From a virus, in IMG/VR virus record IMGVR_UViG_3300002460_000089, positions 1 to 37,913 of that record: a stretch of 37,913 bases of DNA; one strand, given 5' to 3'. Below, piece after piece: positions 32,785 through 37,913 of the stretch (positions within the stretch are counted from its first letter, which is position 1; every line of letters starts with the position of its first letter). The translations under genes were made by a program, and so were the position numbers. The notes below the pieces were generated by a model. It made no database searches. It was given only the letters and a program-made list of their open reading frames with translations, and was not told the DNA's origin.

Positions 32785-33429
32785 TTAGCGTAGTTTGCCC
32801 AGCTCTGCTTCCAAAGCTGCCATGAAAGCATCGGCCATCCGGGGGAACTGATCCCGCAGAATCTTTACCGTGGCGCGCTCCACCGCCTGCTGCCGCGCCA
32901 GGGTATAGACCTCCTGCTCGAAGTTGGTGATGGTCTTGAACGCCGAGGCGCAGGCGTTGAATACCTTCTGGGCCTCGGCCACGTCCTTGCCAACCTTGAT
33001 CCGGCCGTTGATGTACACGTCGTTGTACATGGCCCGCACGGCCGTCAGCATTCGTTTGACCTGGCCTTCCATCGTGGTGTTCTGCGCATCCTCGCCTTCG
33101 TACAGCTCCTCCTTGACCCACGCGCTTTGGGGGATGGCACACACCAGCTCGAACAACTGCTCCTCGTCCAGCTGAGGCAGGGTGTCGTGGATGAACTCAT
33201 GCAGCGCCAGCCCTATTGCAGGGTCCCCGGTGCTGGTGGCGGGTGCCGCCTGCTTGGGGGCCTCCTTGGGCGGCCGGCCCCGCTTGCGCGGGGGTTCGTC
33301 TTCCTCCGGCTCATCCTCCGGCGCCGGGCCTTCCCCCAACAGATACCGCTTGTCGGGGGTGCTGGCCTTGCTCAGTGCATCCCAGGAATCCATCTCGGCC
33401 TTCTTGGTTGACAGGTCATTTCGGGCCAT
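32785..33429 (-). CDS. AT-hook protein, candidate terminase small subunit, 214 aa
   Basis: Residues 36-47 are acidic and residues 48-55 read RKRGRPPK, a classic AT-hook that binds the minor groove of AT-rich DNA. Residues 70-214 are helical (QVKRMLTAVRAMYNDVYING, VERATVKILRDQFPRMADAF). DNA binding, the helical oligomer-like body and its place at the head of the late block suggest the small terminase, which recognises the packaging site. The alternative is a nucleoid or transcription factor. The start overlaps the upstream gene by 14 bp. Confidence 0.5.
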   Translation of the reverse strand: MARNDLSTKKAEMDSWDALSKASTPDKRYLLGEGPAPEDEPEEDEPPRKRGRPPKEAPKQAAPATSTGDPAIGLALHEFIHDTLPQLDEEQLFELVCAIPQSAWVKEELYEGEDAQNTTMEGQVKRMLTAVRAMYNDVYINGRIKVGKDVAEAQKVFNACASAFKTITNFEQEVYTLARQQAVERATVKILRDQFPRMADAFMAALEAELGKLR

Positions 33430-33781
33430 CAGCCAGGGCCTCCCTCAGCTTGCGGGTGATGTTCTTCTCCACCCGGCTCTTCTCATACCAGGCCCAGGCC
33501 AGAAACCAGATCGGGGCAAACACCAGCACCAGCAGGAACATCAGCAGGGAAAGCAGCTCGTGACCCCAGGCCAGTAGCGCGCCGATCAGTAGCCGCAGAA
33601 CCTTGGCCGGGATCACGAACAGTCCGAAGAAGACCCCCAGCTTACCCTTGTTGGTGCCGGACATCGCCTGCCGCCAGCTGCCAATGGCAAAGCACAGCAG
33701 GAACGTCTGCCGCGCGATGATTGGCAGGCCCTTCCAATAAACCTGCCACACGGTCAGCCGGCGGGTGTCGATTTCGTCCAT
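33416..33781 (-). CDS. Two-segment membrane protein, 121 aa
   Basis: Two strongly hydrophobic regions are present: about residues 48-70 (GVFFGLFVIPAKVLRLLIGALL) broken by a charged turn, and 75-97 (LLSLLMFLLVLVFAPIWFLA). The C-terminus is basic. The chosen ATG at 33781 has GAGGATTT upstream. Its promoter region faces the plus-strand gene at 33842. No family is recognised. Confidence 0.65.
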   Translation of the reverse strand: MDEIDTRRLTVWQVYWKGLPIIARQTFLLCFAIGSWRQAMSGTNKGKLGVFFGLFVIPAKVLRLLIGALLAWGHELLSLLMFLLVLVFAPIWFLAWAWYEKSRVEKNITRKLREALADGPK

Positions 33782-33795
33782 TTCAAAATCCTCAT

Positions 33796-33827
33796 GTACA
33801 CTGAACAACTCAGTAAATTGAGTGTAC
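33796..33827. promoter_or_regulatory. Inverted repeat in the divergent gap
   Basis: The 60-bp gap between the two divergent genes holds GTACACT (33796-33802) and its exact inverse AGTGTAC (33821-33827). A second, inner pair is ACTCA (33808-33812) with TGAGT (33819-33823). The arms are the size of operator half-sites and lie at the ribosome binding site edge of both genes. No -10/-35 pair is convincing. Confidence 0.5.
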
Positions 33828-33841
33828 CTGAGGAAAAGCGT

Positions 33842-34255
33842 ATGTCCAATGCACAGCAAGCCCTGCTCGAAGTCATCCGCCTGGCCGGCGGTCCTGTGGA
33901 GCCACGATTCCTGTTTCTGGGAGCGGGCCTGTTCCCGGGGGAATCCAACCGCCGCGTCAACTGGTGCGGAATCGGTGCCAGCAAGTATGCTTTCTCGGCC
34001 ATCGTCGAGGCAGCCTGTGAAGTAATGGAGTCCTCCGCTGCGAAGGGAACCAACATCATGAAGCTGGTGCAGAATGCAGAACGAAATGGGTACTTCGCCT
34101 TCGATGGTGCAGTACATACGATGAAACCAGTAAACCAGGAAGAGGCGCAGAAAGGGGAGCAGGGAAGGGTGAGAGAGTCTGGTATGAAGCCGGTCAGCAT
34201 CATCGTGCGCCGGCTCCCGTTCCTAGAAGACTACGAGGTTTTTCGGGTGGTGTAG
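33842..34255 (+). CDS. Only plus-strand gene; unknown, possible regulator, 137 aa
   Basis: ATG at 33842 has TGAGGAAAAGCG upstream. The protein (MSNAQQALLEVIRLAGGPVE...) has an N-terminal helix, a Gly/Phe-rich loop (FLFLGAGLFPGES), a long helix (ASKYAFSAIVEAACEVMESS) and a basic C-terminus. No known DNA-binding motif is clear. The minus-strand frame over the same DNA gives a Ser/Pro/Cys-rich product and is not credible. Its opposite orientation, the operator-like repeat in front and the 33-bp tail-to-tail overlap with the SLOG gene suggest a switch or autoregulator. Confidence 0.65.
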   Translation: MSNAQQALLEVIRLAGGPVEPRFLFLGAGLFPGESNRRVNWCGIGASKYAFSAIVEAACEVMESSAAKGTNIMKLVQNAERNGYFAFDGAVHTMKPVNQEEAQKGEQGRVRESGMKPVSIIVRRLPFLEDYEVFRVV

Positions 34256-34876
34256 GCGTTTAATTTCTTTGGCGTACTCCTCCGCCAAAAACCCATCCAG
34301 CGGATTCATGATATTCAACATCACCGGCAGGGTTGTCAGCAGCTCTGCCTCCTTCCACTTCTGCAACGCAAACAATCCAAAGTTGGTACCGCCTTTAACG
34401 TATTTCTTGACTGTGGTGTGGCCCATCCGCTCATAAAAAATCACCAAGGAAACCGCATCGACGCTGATAAAATTGTTGGCCTCCGACAATTTTATTTTCG
34501 TCGTTGGAAGCTCCTCCACCTGCCTAAAGTCCGCAAGAATATCCAGATTTCGCGCCATCAAAAATCGGTAGCTGGAGTGCATCGTCCACCAGTGAGGATG
34601 AATCATCGACGCCAGCCACATCGCCACCCGACTCGGGTGATCCTGAACATAACAGTTCAGTTTTTCTTTTATGCCGCGAAATTTAGGGTTTGGCAAAAAT
34701 ACCTTCTTTGTCCTCCGGTCCGTGTGCCCTTCCAGAAAATTCTCATCTGCACCTTCTCCACCACCCGTCCTGAGTTTGAACCCCAGAGACGAAAGAAATC
34801 CGGCGATTTGCCGGATTTCTTTTAACGCCTCTTCAGGGGTGTCCCTGTTGCCGATTCCTGCATAGGACAGCTTCAT
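34223..34876 (-). CDS. SLOG / DprA-like Rossmann-fold protein, 217 aa
   Basis: The N-terminus MKLSYAGIGNRDTP is followed by a helix and the second motif RTGGGEGADENFLEG (about residues 35-50), which together form the nucleotide-binding loops of SLOG proteins. Later segments match phage relatives: FLPN, then a helical HP...RFLMARN region, and VKGGTNFGLFALQK, the GGT helix. The expected valine-rich strand between them is replaced by an acidic insert (ELPTTKIKLSEANNFISV). Start 34876 has GAGGTC upstream. Such proteins bind nucleotides or NAD-derived ligands, or load RecA-like proteins; which applies here is unknown. Confidence 0.75.
   Translation of the reverse strand: MKLSYAGIGNRDTPEEALKEIRQIAGFLSSLGFKLRTGGGEGADENFLEGHTDRRTKKVFLPNPKFRGIKEKLNCYVQDHPSRVAMWLASMIHPHWWTMHSSYRFLMARNLDILADFRQVEELPTTKIKLSEANNFISVDAVSLVIFYERMGHTTVKKYVKGGTNFGLFALQKWKEAELLTTLPVMLNIMNPLDGFLAEEYAKEIKRLHHPKNLVVF
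34792..34822. terminator. 13-bp perfect hairpin inside the SLOG gene, terminator-like on both strands
   Basis: The arms 34792-34804 and 34810-34822 are perfectly complementary, with a 5-base loop. On the plus strand the right arm ends in TTTCTTTT, giving a usable U-tract for transcripts leaving the plus-strand gene. On the minus strand the U-tract (TTTCTTT) is also present. It encodes KEIRQIAGFLS in the SLOG protein, so it sits inside coding DNA. Confidence 0.55.
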
Positions 34877-34883
34877 GCCGACC

Positions 34884-35207
34884 TCAGTCGTTACTGAAGA
34901 TGTCAGGGGTTTTCTCAGAAACATCCGCCGGCATCGAAGGAACCGCTACTGCCGGAATCGCTGCAATGGCTGCTTTGACTTTCTCCGCCTTGCGGCGCGC
35001 ATCCAGAATCATCCAGTCGGCTGCTTCCGTGAGTGCTGTCACTGCCCGTGCATACTGATGGTTGTACGGTTCGGCCTGCATCTTCTCGTGAACCAGATCC
35101 CGCAATACCAGAATCCGGGACTCCACGGTTGAGGCTTCTGTCGAGGGGATTTCTTGCTTCATATCCATCGTCTTCGCTTCCTTTGGTTTGGTGGGTTTCT
35201 TTGCCAT
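34884..35207 (-). CDS. Small helical protein, 107 aa, overlapping the upstream gene
   Basis: ATG at 35207 has GGAGAGAGAA directly upstream, a strong site. The protein starts MAKKPTKPKEAKTMDMKQ (disordered, Lys-rich) and then forms helices (LRDLVHEKMQAEPYNHQYAR, DWMILDARRKAEKVKAAIAA). It ends 7 bp before the SLOG ATG. Its first 293 bp lie inside the end of the 230-aa gene in another frame. Function unknown. Confidence 0.65.
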   Translation of the reverse strand: MAKKPTKPKEAKTMDMKQEIPSTEASTVESRILVLRDLVHEKMQAEPYNHQYARAVTALTEAADWMILDARRKAEKVKAAIAAIPAVAVPSMPADVSEKTPDIFSND

Positions 35208-35607
35208 TTCTCTCTCCGGTAGTGACCGAACTAATTTCACGGTACAGCAGATTCAACCTTTCCCTGAATTCCAGGGTTTTCTCATCCAGTGATTTAAGGG
35301 CTTCCTCGCACTCCGCCAGGTGATCCTCAACATGCAGTTCCTGGTCCTCATCATACTCGCAAAACAGGCAACGATGCTTCCCGTGGCTTTTCAGTTCCAG
35401 ATCCCAGACATGATTGCACCGGCTGTATGCCGTCCTGCGCATCTGAATGGTACCTCTGGAGCTTTGCAGTTGCCTGACGCCGTAGTTTATCTCCAGTGCG
35501 TTAACCTGCAAGGCGACCTCAAGTCCTCTGGCCTGCTGCGCCCTTGGATCTGTCTTGGCGTTGTGCGTAATCCACTGCTGTACGGCTCCCAAGTCGATGT
35601 CAGTCAT
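34915..35607 (-). CDS. Cys/His-containing protein, 230 aa, with out-of-frame overlap
   Basis: Residues 1-60 are helical. Residues 60-90 carry CNHVW and CLFCEYDED, together a possible zinc site (C-x-H and CxxC). Residues 92-128 are a charged helix (AECEEALKSLDEKTLEFRER). From about residue 133 the sequence becomes Ser/Gly/Asp-rich with no secondary structure, exactly where the 107-aa gene is encoded in another frame. The 3' part is probably a byproduct of overprinting that is still translated. The start at 35607 overlaps the previous gene by 8 bp. Confidence 0.6.
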   Translation of the reverse strand: MTDIDLGAVQQWITHNAKTDPRAQQARGLEVALQVNALEINYGVRQLQSSRGTIQMRRTAYSRCNHVWDLELKSHGKHRCLFCEYDEDQELHVEDHLAECEEALKSLDEKTLEFRERLNLLYREISSVTTGERNGKETHQTKGSEDDGYEARNPLDRSLNRGVPDSGIAGSGSREDAGRTVQPSVCTGSDSTHGSSRLDDSGCAPQGGESQSSHCSDSGSSGSFDAGGCF

Positions 35608-35854
35608 GCGGGTCTATCTCCTCAGGGTACCAGCCTTTAACCTGGTCAAAGTTCGGATCTCCTTCCAGCTCCTCTTCGCAGAACGCAGCCAACTGACCGG
35701 ATACCGGGTGTCGGCAAACAACTGTAATGCTACCGTCCAGGTTAAAGGTGATAGCCACTACCTTCAACAACAGCTCGTGCTCAACCTGTTTTAGATTGCT
35801 TTTGGTGCGGCAAATAACTACTTCACCAACACCGAGTCTTGATGCAAATTTCAT
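35600..35854 (-). CDS. Small beta-rich protein, 84 aa
   Basis: The sequence begins MKFASRLGVGEVVICRTK and contains strands (LLLKVVAITFNLDGSITVVC) followed by an acidic helix-prone tail (CEEELEGDP). GAGGAAAAC precedes the ATG. It is coupled to the 230-aa gene. It has no membrane segment and no known motif. Confidence 0.6.
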   Translation of the reverse strand: MKFASRLGVGEVVICRTKSNLKQVEHELLLKVVAITFNLDGSITVVCRHPVSGQLAAFCEEELEGDPNFDQVKGWYPEEIDPHD

Positions 35855-35880
35855 TTTTGTTTTCCTCAGTAAAATTTCGA

Positions 35881-36225
35881 TTAGCAGTGGAAAGGGTCAA
35901 CCAGGTCAGAGGTTTCGTTTTCTCTTTTCCTTGGGTACCAGATTATTTCTTTTGAGCGGCCTGGGATAGGGCGTAGGCGTAACTGCACCTGCAGCCGCGC
36001 TTCCTTCAACGCCTTCAGTCTGCGATTTCCCATTTCAATGCGGAACGCAATCGCTGCACGCGCCAGATCATCCTTCAGCGTTTTCAGTTGCCGACGCTTG
36101 CGCGCTTCCCTGCACTCATACTTGAACTCCCGCCACGCATCTTTCAGAAGCACCAACAGCGTGAGGATAACCACGGCGAAGAAAAACAGGGTGGCAATAT
36201 TTTTGGTGATGATGTCCAGGGTCAT
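35881..36225 (-). CDS. Membrane-anchored basic coiled-coil protein, 114 aa
   Basis: One N-terminal hydrophobic segment (residues 8-27, NIATLFFFAVVILTLLVLLK) is followed by a strongly basic helix (EFKYECREARKRRQLKTLK, then further Arg/Ala/Lys-rich sequence). The topology suggests an inner-membrane anchor with a basic helix inside the cell. Its ATG overlaps the stop of the 31-aa gene (ATGA). Confidence 0.65.
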   Translation of the reverse strand: MTLDIITKNIATLFFFAVVILTLLVLLKDAWREFKYECREARKRRQLKTLKDDLARAAIAFRIEMGNRRLKALKEARLQVQLRLRPIPGRSKEIIWYPRKRENETSDLVDPFHC

Positions 36226-36317
36226 GGAAAAACCCTCCTCATCACTGCGTAGGTTGCCAGGGCAAAAAAGATCGACCAGGCTGCCTGGGCAGCGTAAGCG
36301 TAAAGATCTGCGTGCAT
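36222..36317 (-). CDS. Tiny membrane protein, 31 aa
   Basis: The protein has acid-bearing ends and a hydrophobic core (AYAAQAAWSIFFALATYAVM), then MRRVFP. The stop TGA overlaps the next ATG in ATGA, a coupling sign. The ATG is 12 bp after the stop of the 42-aa gene; that gap (GGAGACGAGTAAC) has a GGAG. Length is below usual gene-calling limits. Confidence 0.6.
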   Translation of the reverse strand: MHADLYAYAAQAAWSIFFALATYAVMRRVFP

Positions 36318-36329
36318 GTTACTCGTCTC

Positions 36330-36458
36330 CTATTTTTTATACCGCTTTATTACCAGGTCCAAAACAACCACCAACGCTACATACATCAGCAGAGAGGAAC
36401 AAAGTGCCCAGGCTACTGCTGACTGGTTTTCATAGATGAACGTGCTAACTGTTTCCAT
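36330..36458 (-). CDS. Tiny membrane protein, 42 aa
   Basis: The sequence starts METVSTFIYENQSAVAW and continues with one hydrophobic segment (LCSSLLMYVALVVVLDLVI), ending in KRYKK. A GGAGACGAAT site precedes the ATG by three bases. It is followed directly by the 31-aa gene. Confidence 0.65.
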   Translation of the reverse strand: METVSTFIYENQSAVAWALCSSLLMYVALVVVLDLVIKRYKK

Positions 36459-36459
36459 A

Positions 36460-36759
36460 TTATTCGTCTCCGGGCGGGGGAGTAGGATTTGGGTTTTTCG
36501 GAACAAATCCGCCGGACTTACCCTTTTCCGTGTAGGTCCTGGTGACTGTTGGAGTCACCCCCTCCACTTCCTGTGGCGACATCAGCCGGGAATAGTCCGG
36601 GTTGGACTTGATGAACCGCACCATCGCCTGAATTTCTTCGTTGGGGATCATGCGGATTTCCAGTTTTCCCTGCAGCGCCTGGATGCAGACGGCGAGAACT
36701 GCCGTGGAGACCAGCAGGACGGACAGCAGAAGGGCGATCAGGATGTTTTCGGTGGTCAT
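36460..36759 (-). CDS. Single-span membrane protein with Pro-rich tail, 99 aa
   Basis: Residues 6-28 form a hydrophobic segment (ILIALLLSVLLVSTAVLAVC). The rest is a soluble, mixed region (IRMIPNEEIQAMVRFIKSNP) ending in PNPTPPPGDE. It abuts its neighbours. The topology suggests one membrane anchor with an exposed C-terminal domain. Confidence 0.6.
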   Translation of the reverse strand: MTTENILIALLLSVLLVSTAVLAVCIQALQGKLEIRMIPNEEIQAMVRFIKSNPDYSRLMSPQEVEGVTPTVTRTYTEKGKSGGFVPKNPNPTPPPGDE

Positions 36760-37038
36760 TCAGGTTTGCTCCTCTTCGTTTTCACGTTCGTCTTCCAGGG
36801 TTATACGCCAGTCGAACTTCTTAACCTCCAGGCCCATGAACTGCAATTCGCGGCTTAGTGCCCGGTGCAGGATGTGCATCATCAGCTGGACGTCCTCCAA
36901 ATTCTTGACGTCCAGATCTTCGATGGCCATCCCATTGCAGTGCAGGCGGAAGCGCAGGCTTTCACGACCTGGGATGGTGTTCAGGCGGGGGAGGCGGACT
37001 TCAAAGTTGGGATCTTGTTTGGGTGGTGTGTCGGTCAT
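36760..37038 (-). CDS. Small soluble protein, 92 aa
   Basis: A Pro-rich start (MTDTPPKQDPNFEVRLPRLN) is followed by a mixed alpha/beta segment with a helix (DVQLMMHILHRALSRELQF) and a charged acidic tail (EDERENEEEQT). The start overlaps the upstream stop as ATGA. No function recognised. Confidence 0.55.
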   Translation of the reverse strand: MTDTPPKQDPNFEVRLPRLNTIPGRESLRFRLHCNGMAIEDLDVKNLEDVQLMMHILHRALSRELQFMGLEVKKFDWRITLEDERENEEEQT

Positions 37039-37406
37039 GGCTGTTTTCCTTCGTCCTGCTGGGCGGCCTCGCGCAGCACGTACATGCGGTTGAACATTTC
37101 CTTGGCATGCTCCCGGGCCATGACGGCCAGAGTATTCGACAGCTGGCTGCGGCCGTAACCGTTGACGTTGTTGTCGATGATTTTCAGGGCGGCCTTCTCC
37201 AGAAACTCCGGTGTCAGGATCTGGTTGAGTTTGGCTTCCACAGTGGCTGCCACGATCTGTTCCATCTGCTGGCGAACGGCTTCCCGGGTCAGGCCCAGTT
37301 CGTTCATCAGTACCTGACGGACCGAGTTGATGGTGGACTTGGTGGGTTGTTGAGGGGCTGCCTCTGGGGGAGTCCCCTTGTATTCACGTTCCTGTATCTC
37401 AGACAT
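37035..37406 (-). CDS. Helical protein, 123 aa
   Basis: The first 25 residues are polar. The rest is nearly all helix, with VLMNELGLTREAVRQQMEQI and LNQILTPEFLEKAALKI, repeated amphipathic patterns suited to oligomers. AAGGAC upstream marks the ATG at 37406. DNA from this gene also appears as a rearranged copy at 37639-37691, so it has been duplicated at least once. Confidence 0.6.
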   Translation of the reverse strand: MSEIQEREYKGTPPEAAPQQPTKSTINSVRQVLMNELGLTREAVRQQMEQIVAATVEAKLNQILTPEFLEKAALKIIDNNVNGYGRSQLSNTLAVMAREHAKEMFNRMYVLREAAQQDEGKQP

Positions 37407-37659
37407 GGTGGTCGTCCTTCTGGCGGGTGGTGGAGTCCTCAAGACCCGGGTTAGGCAGGATGATCTTTTCATTGCGAAGGGCTTCGTATGCCTGTTCGTA
37501 TGCTTGGTAGTTCTGCGCCTGCTCGATCAGGAAGTCGATGTCCGAGGGGGACAGGGCCAGGGTGCCGTAGGGTCCCCGGCGGGCTTGTTGGATGTGCATC
37601 AGGCGTTCCTGGTCTGTCGGGGGTGGGGTGTTGGTTGCGGTCAGGCCGAGTTCGTTCAT
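37399..37659 (-). CDS. Helical protein, 86 aa, chimeric 5' end
   Basis: The first seven residues (MNELGLT) equal a segment of the 123-aa protein. The rest (DFLIEQAQNYQAYEQAYEAL) is helical and unrelated. The GGAG before the ATG comes from repeat copy A' (37661-37691), which in the donor gene is coding sequence. It overlaps the 123-aa gene by 8 bp. Function unknown. Confidence 0.5.
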   Translation of the reverse strand: MNELGLTATNTPPPTDQERLMHIQQARRGPYGTLALSPSDIDFLIEQAQNYQAYEQAYEALRNEKIILPNPGLEDSTTRQKDDHHV

Positions 37660-37691
37660 CAGAAACTCCAGTGTCAGGATCTGGTTGAGTT
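37639..37691 (-). repeat. Mosaic of two repeats from the 123-aa gene
   Basis: 37661-37691 matches 37201-37231 at 30 of 31 positions; 37639-37662 matches 37287-37310 at 23 of 24. In the mosaic the two segments lie side by side (2-bp shared) in the reverse of their order in the donor gene. Tandem duplication followed by deletion explains this. Confidence 0.85.
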
Positions 37692-37709
37692 AAGTTGGTT
37701 GTCGGTCAT
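37674..37709 (-). pseudogene. Truncated gene remnant, 11 codons
   Basis: An ATG two bases after the stop of the partial gene to its right opens MTDNQLNSTRS and then meets a stop, because it runs out of frame into the repeat from the 123-aa gene. It looks like the surviving start of a paralogue of that gene whose body was deleted at the mosaic junction. Confidence 0.35.
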
Positions 37710-37711
37710 GG

Positions 37712-37913
37712 TTACTCGACTCCCTGTGCAGCGGCGCTCATGGCCAGGGAAAGCTGGATGGCGCGATCGATGGCGTCGCGGGCCTCCTTCAGGTCCTGCA
37801 GCTCGCTGCCTTTGCTGCGCAGGCCGGCGCACAGGATCTTCTTCAGGGCATGCTGACGGGCAGGACAGGTGACCTCGAAGGCCAGGAGGACGGCATAGAC
37901 ATCGACCTTTCCG
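37712..37913 (-). CDS. Partial conserved phage-type protein, last 66 aa
   Basis: The visible end reads DVYAVLLAFEVTCPARQHAL, then KKILCAG and QDLKEARDAIDRAIQLS. The segment with 'TCPARQHALKKILCAGLR' and a following helix recalls small conserved phage proteins that I know only as unnamed. The start is outside the window. The stop lies two bases before the ATG of the remnant. Confidence 0.6.
   Translation of the reverse strand, partial: GKVDVYAVLLAFEVTCPARQHALKKILCAGLRSKGSELQDLKEARDAIDRAIQLSLAMSAAAQGVE

Noticed and set aside
33754-34203. Minus-strand frame over the lone plus-strand gene
   Set aside because: Product is Ser/Pro/Cys-rich without structure, while the plus-strand frame has a good ribosome binding site and helical pattern.

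Overview
The window is part of the genome of a tailed double-stranded DNA phage or prophage. Almost every gene lies on the minus strand, so transcription runs from the right end to the left end. Several things point to a siphovirus of a Gram-negative, probably proteobacterial, host. The gene order is lambda-like: terminase, portal, S49 protease with an embedded scaffold, decoration protein, major capsid, connectors, tail tube, chaperone, tape measure, tail tip, lysis. There is a very long tape measure protein and no sheath or baseplate-wedge genes. The lysis end encodes a lipoprotein, which suits a host with an outer membrane. By eye the GC content is moderately high; I did not calculate it. 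No integrase, lysogeny repressor, replication gene, tRNA, rRNA or CRISPR array is visible. I cannot name a genus.

Right end (about 33.4-37.9 kb). This is a tightly packed, often overlapping set of small genes. It holds four consecutive single-membrane-segment proteins (31, 42, 99 and 114 aa), a Cys/His-rich protein whose 3' third overlaps another gene in a different frame, and a SLOG/DprA-like Rossmann protein. It also holds the only plus-strand gene, at 33842-34255. That gene starts beside an inverted repeat, overlaps the SLOG gene tail to tail, and points at a 13-bp terminator-like hairpin inside the SLOG coding region. A short mosaic of repeated DNA at 37.64-37.69 kb records a past tandem duplication and deletion.

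Fibre block (24.8-33.4 kb). It begins with an AT-hook protein that could be the small terminase subunit. Next come about ten virion or fibre-like genes, including a 765-aa protein with 19 exact 20-residue repeats, a 348-aa protein with alternating 24/26-residue repeats, and an exported protein with Cys-Pro-Pro repeats and a fibronectin-like end. This block separates the small subunit candidate from the large terminase.

Head and tail block (1.2-24.8 kb). The order is large terminase, portal, S49 protease with internal scaffold start, decoration protein, major capsid, four connector/completion genes and one small gene, tail tube, terminator, tail chaperone, 1984-aa tape measure, two repeat-poor structural proteins, then a distal-tail, hub and tip series that resembles gene transfer agent gp12-gp13-gp15. 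Hairpins after the capsid and tube genes probably set protein ratios.

Left end (1-1.2 kb). A holin, a second small membrane protein and a lipoprotein form the start of a lysis or host-exit cassette. The endolysin is not recognisable inside the window.
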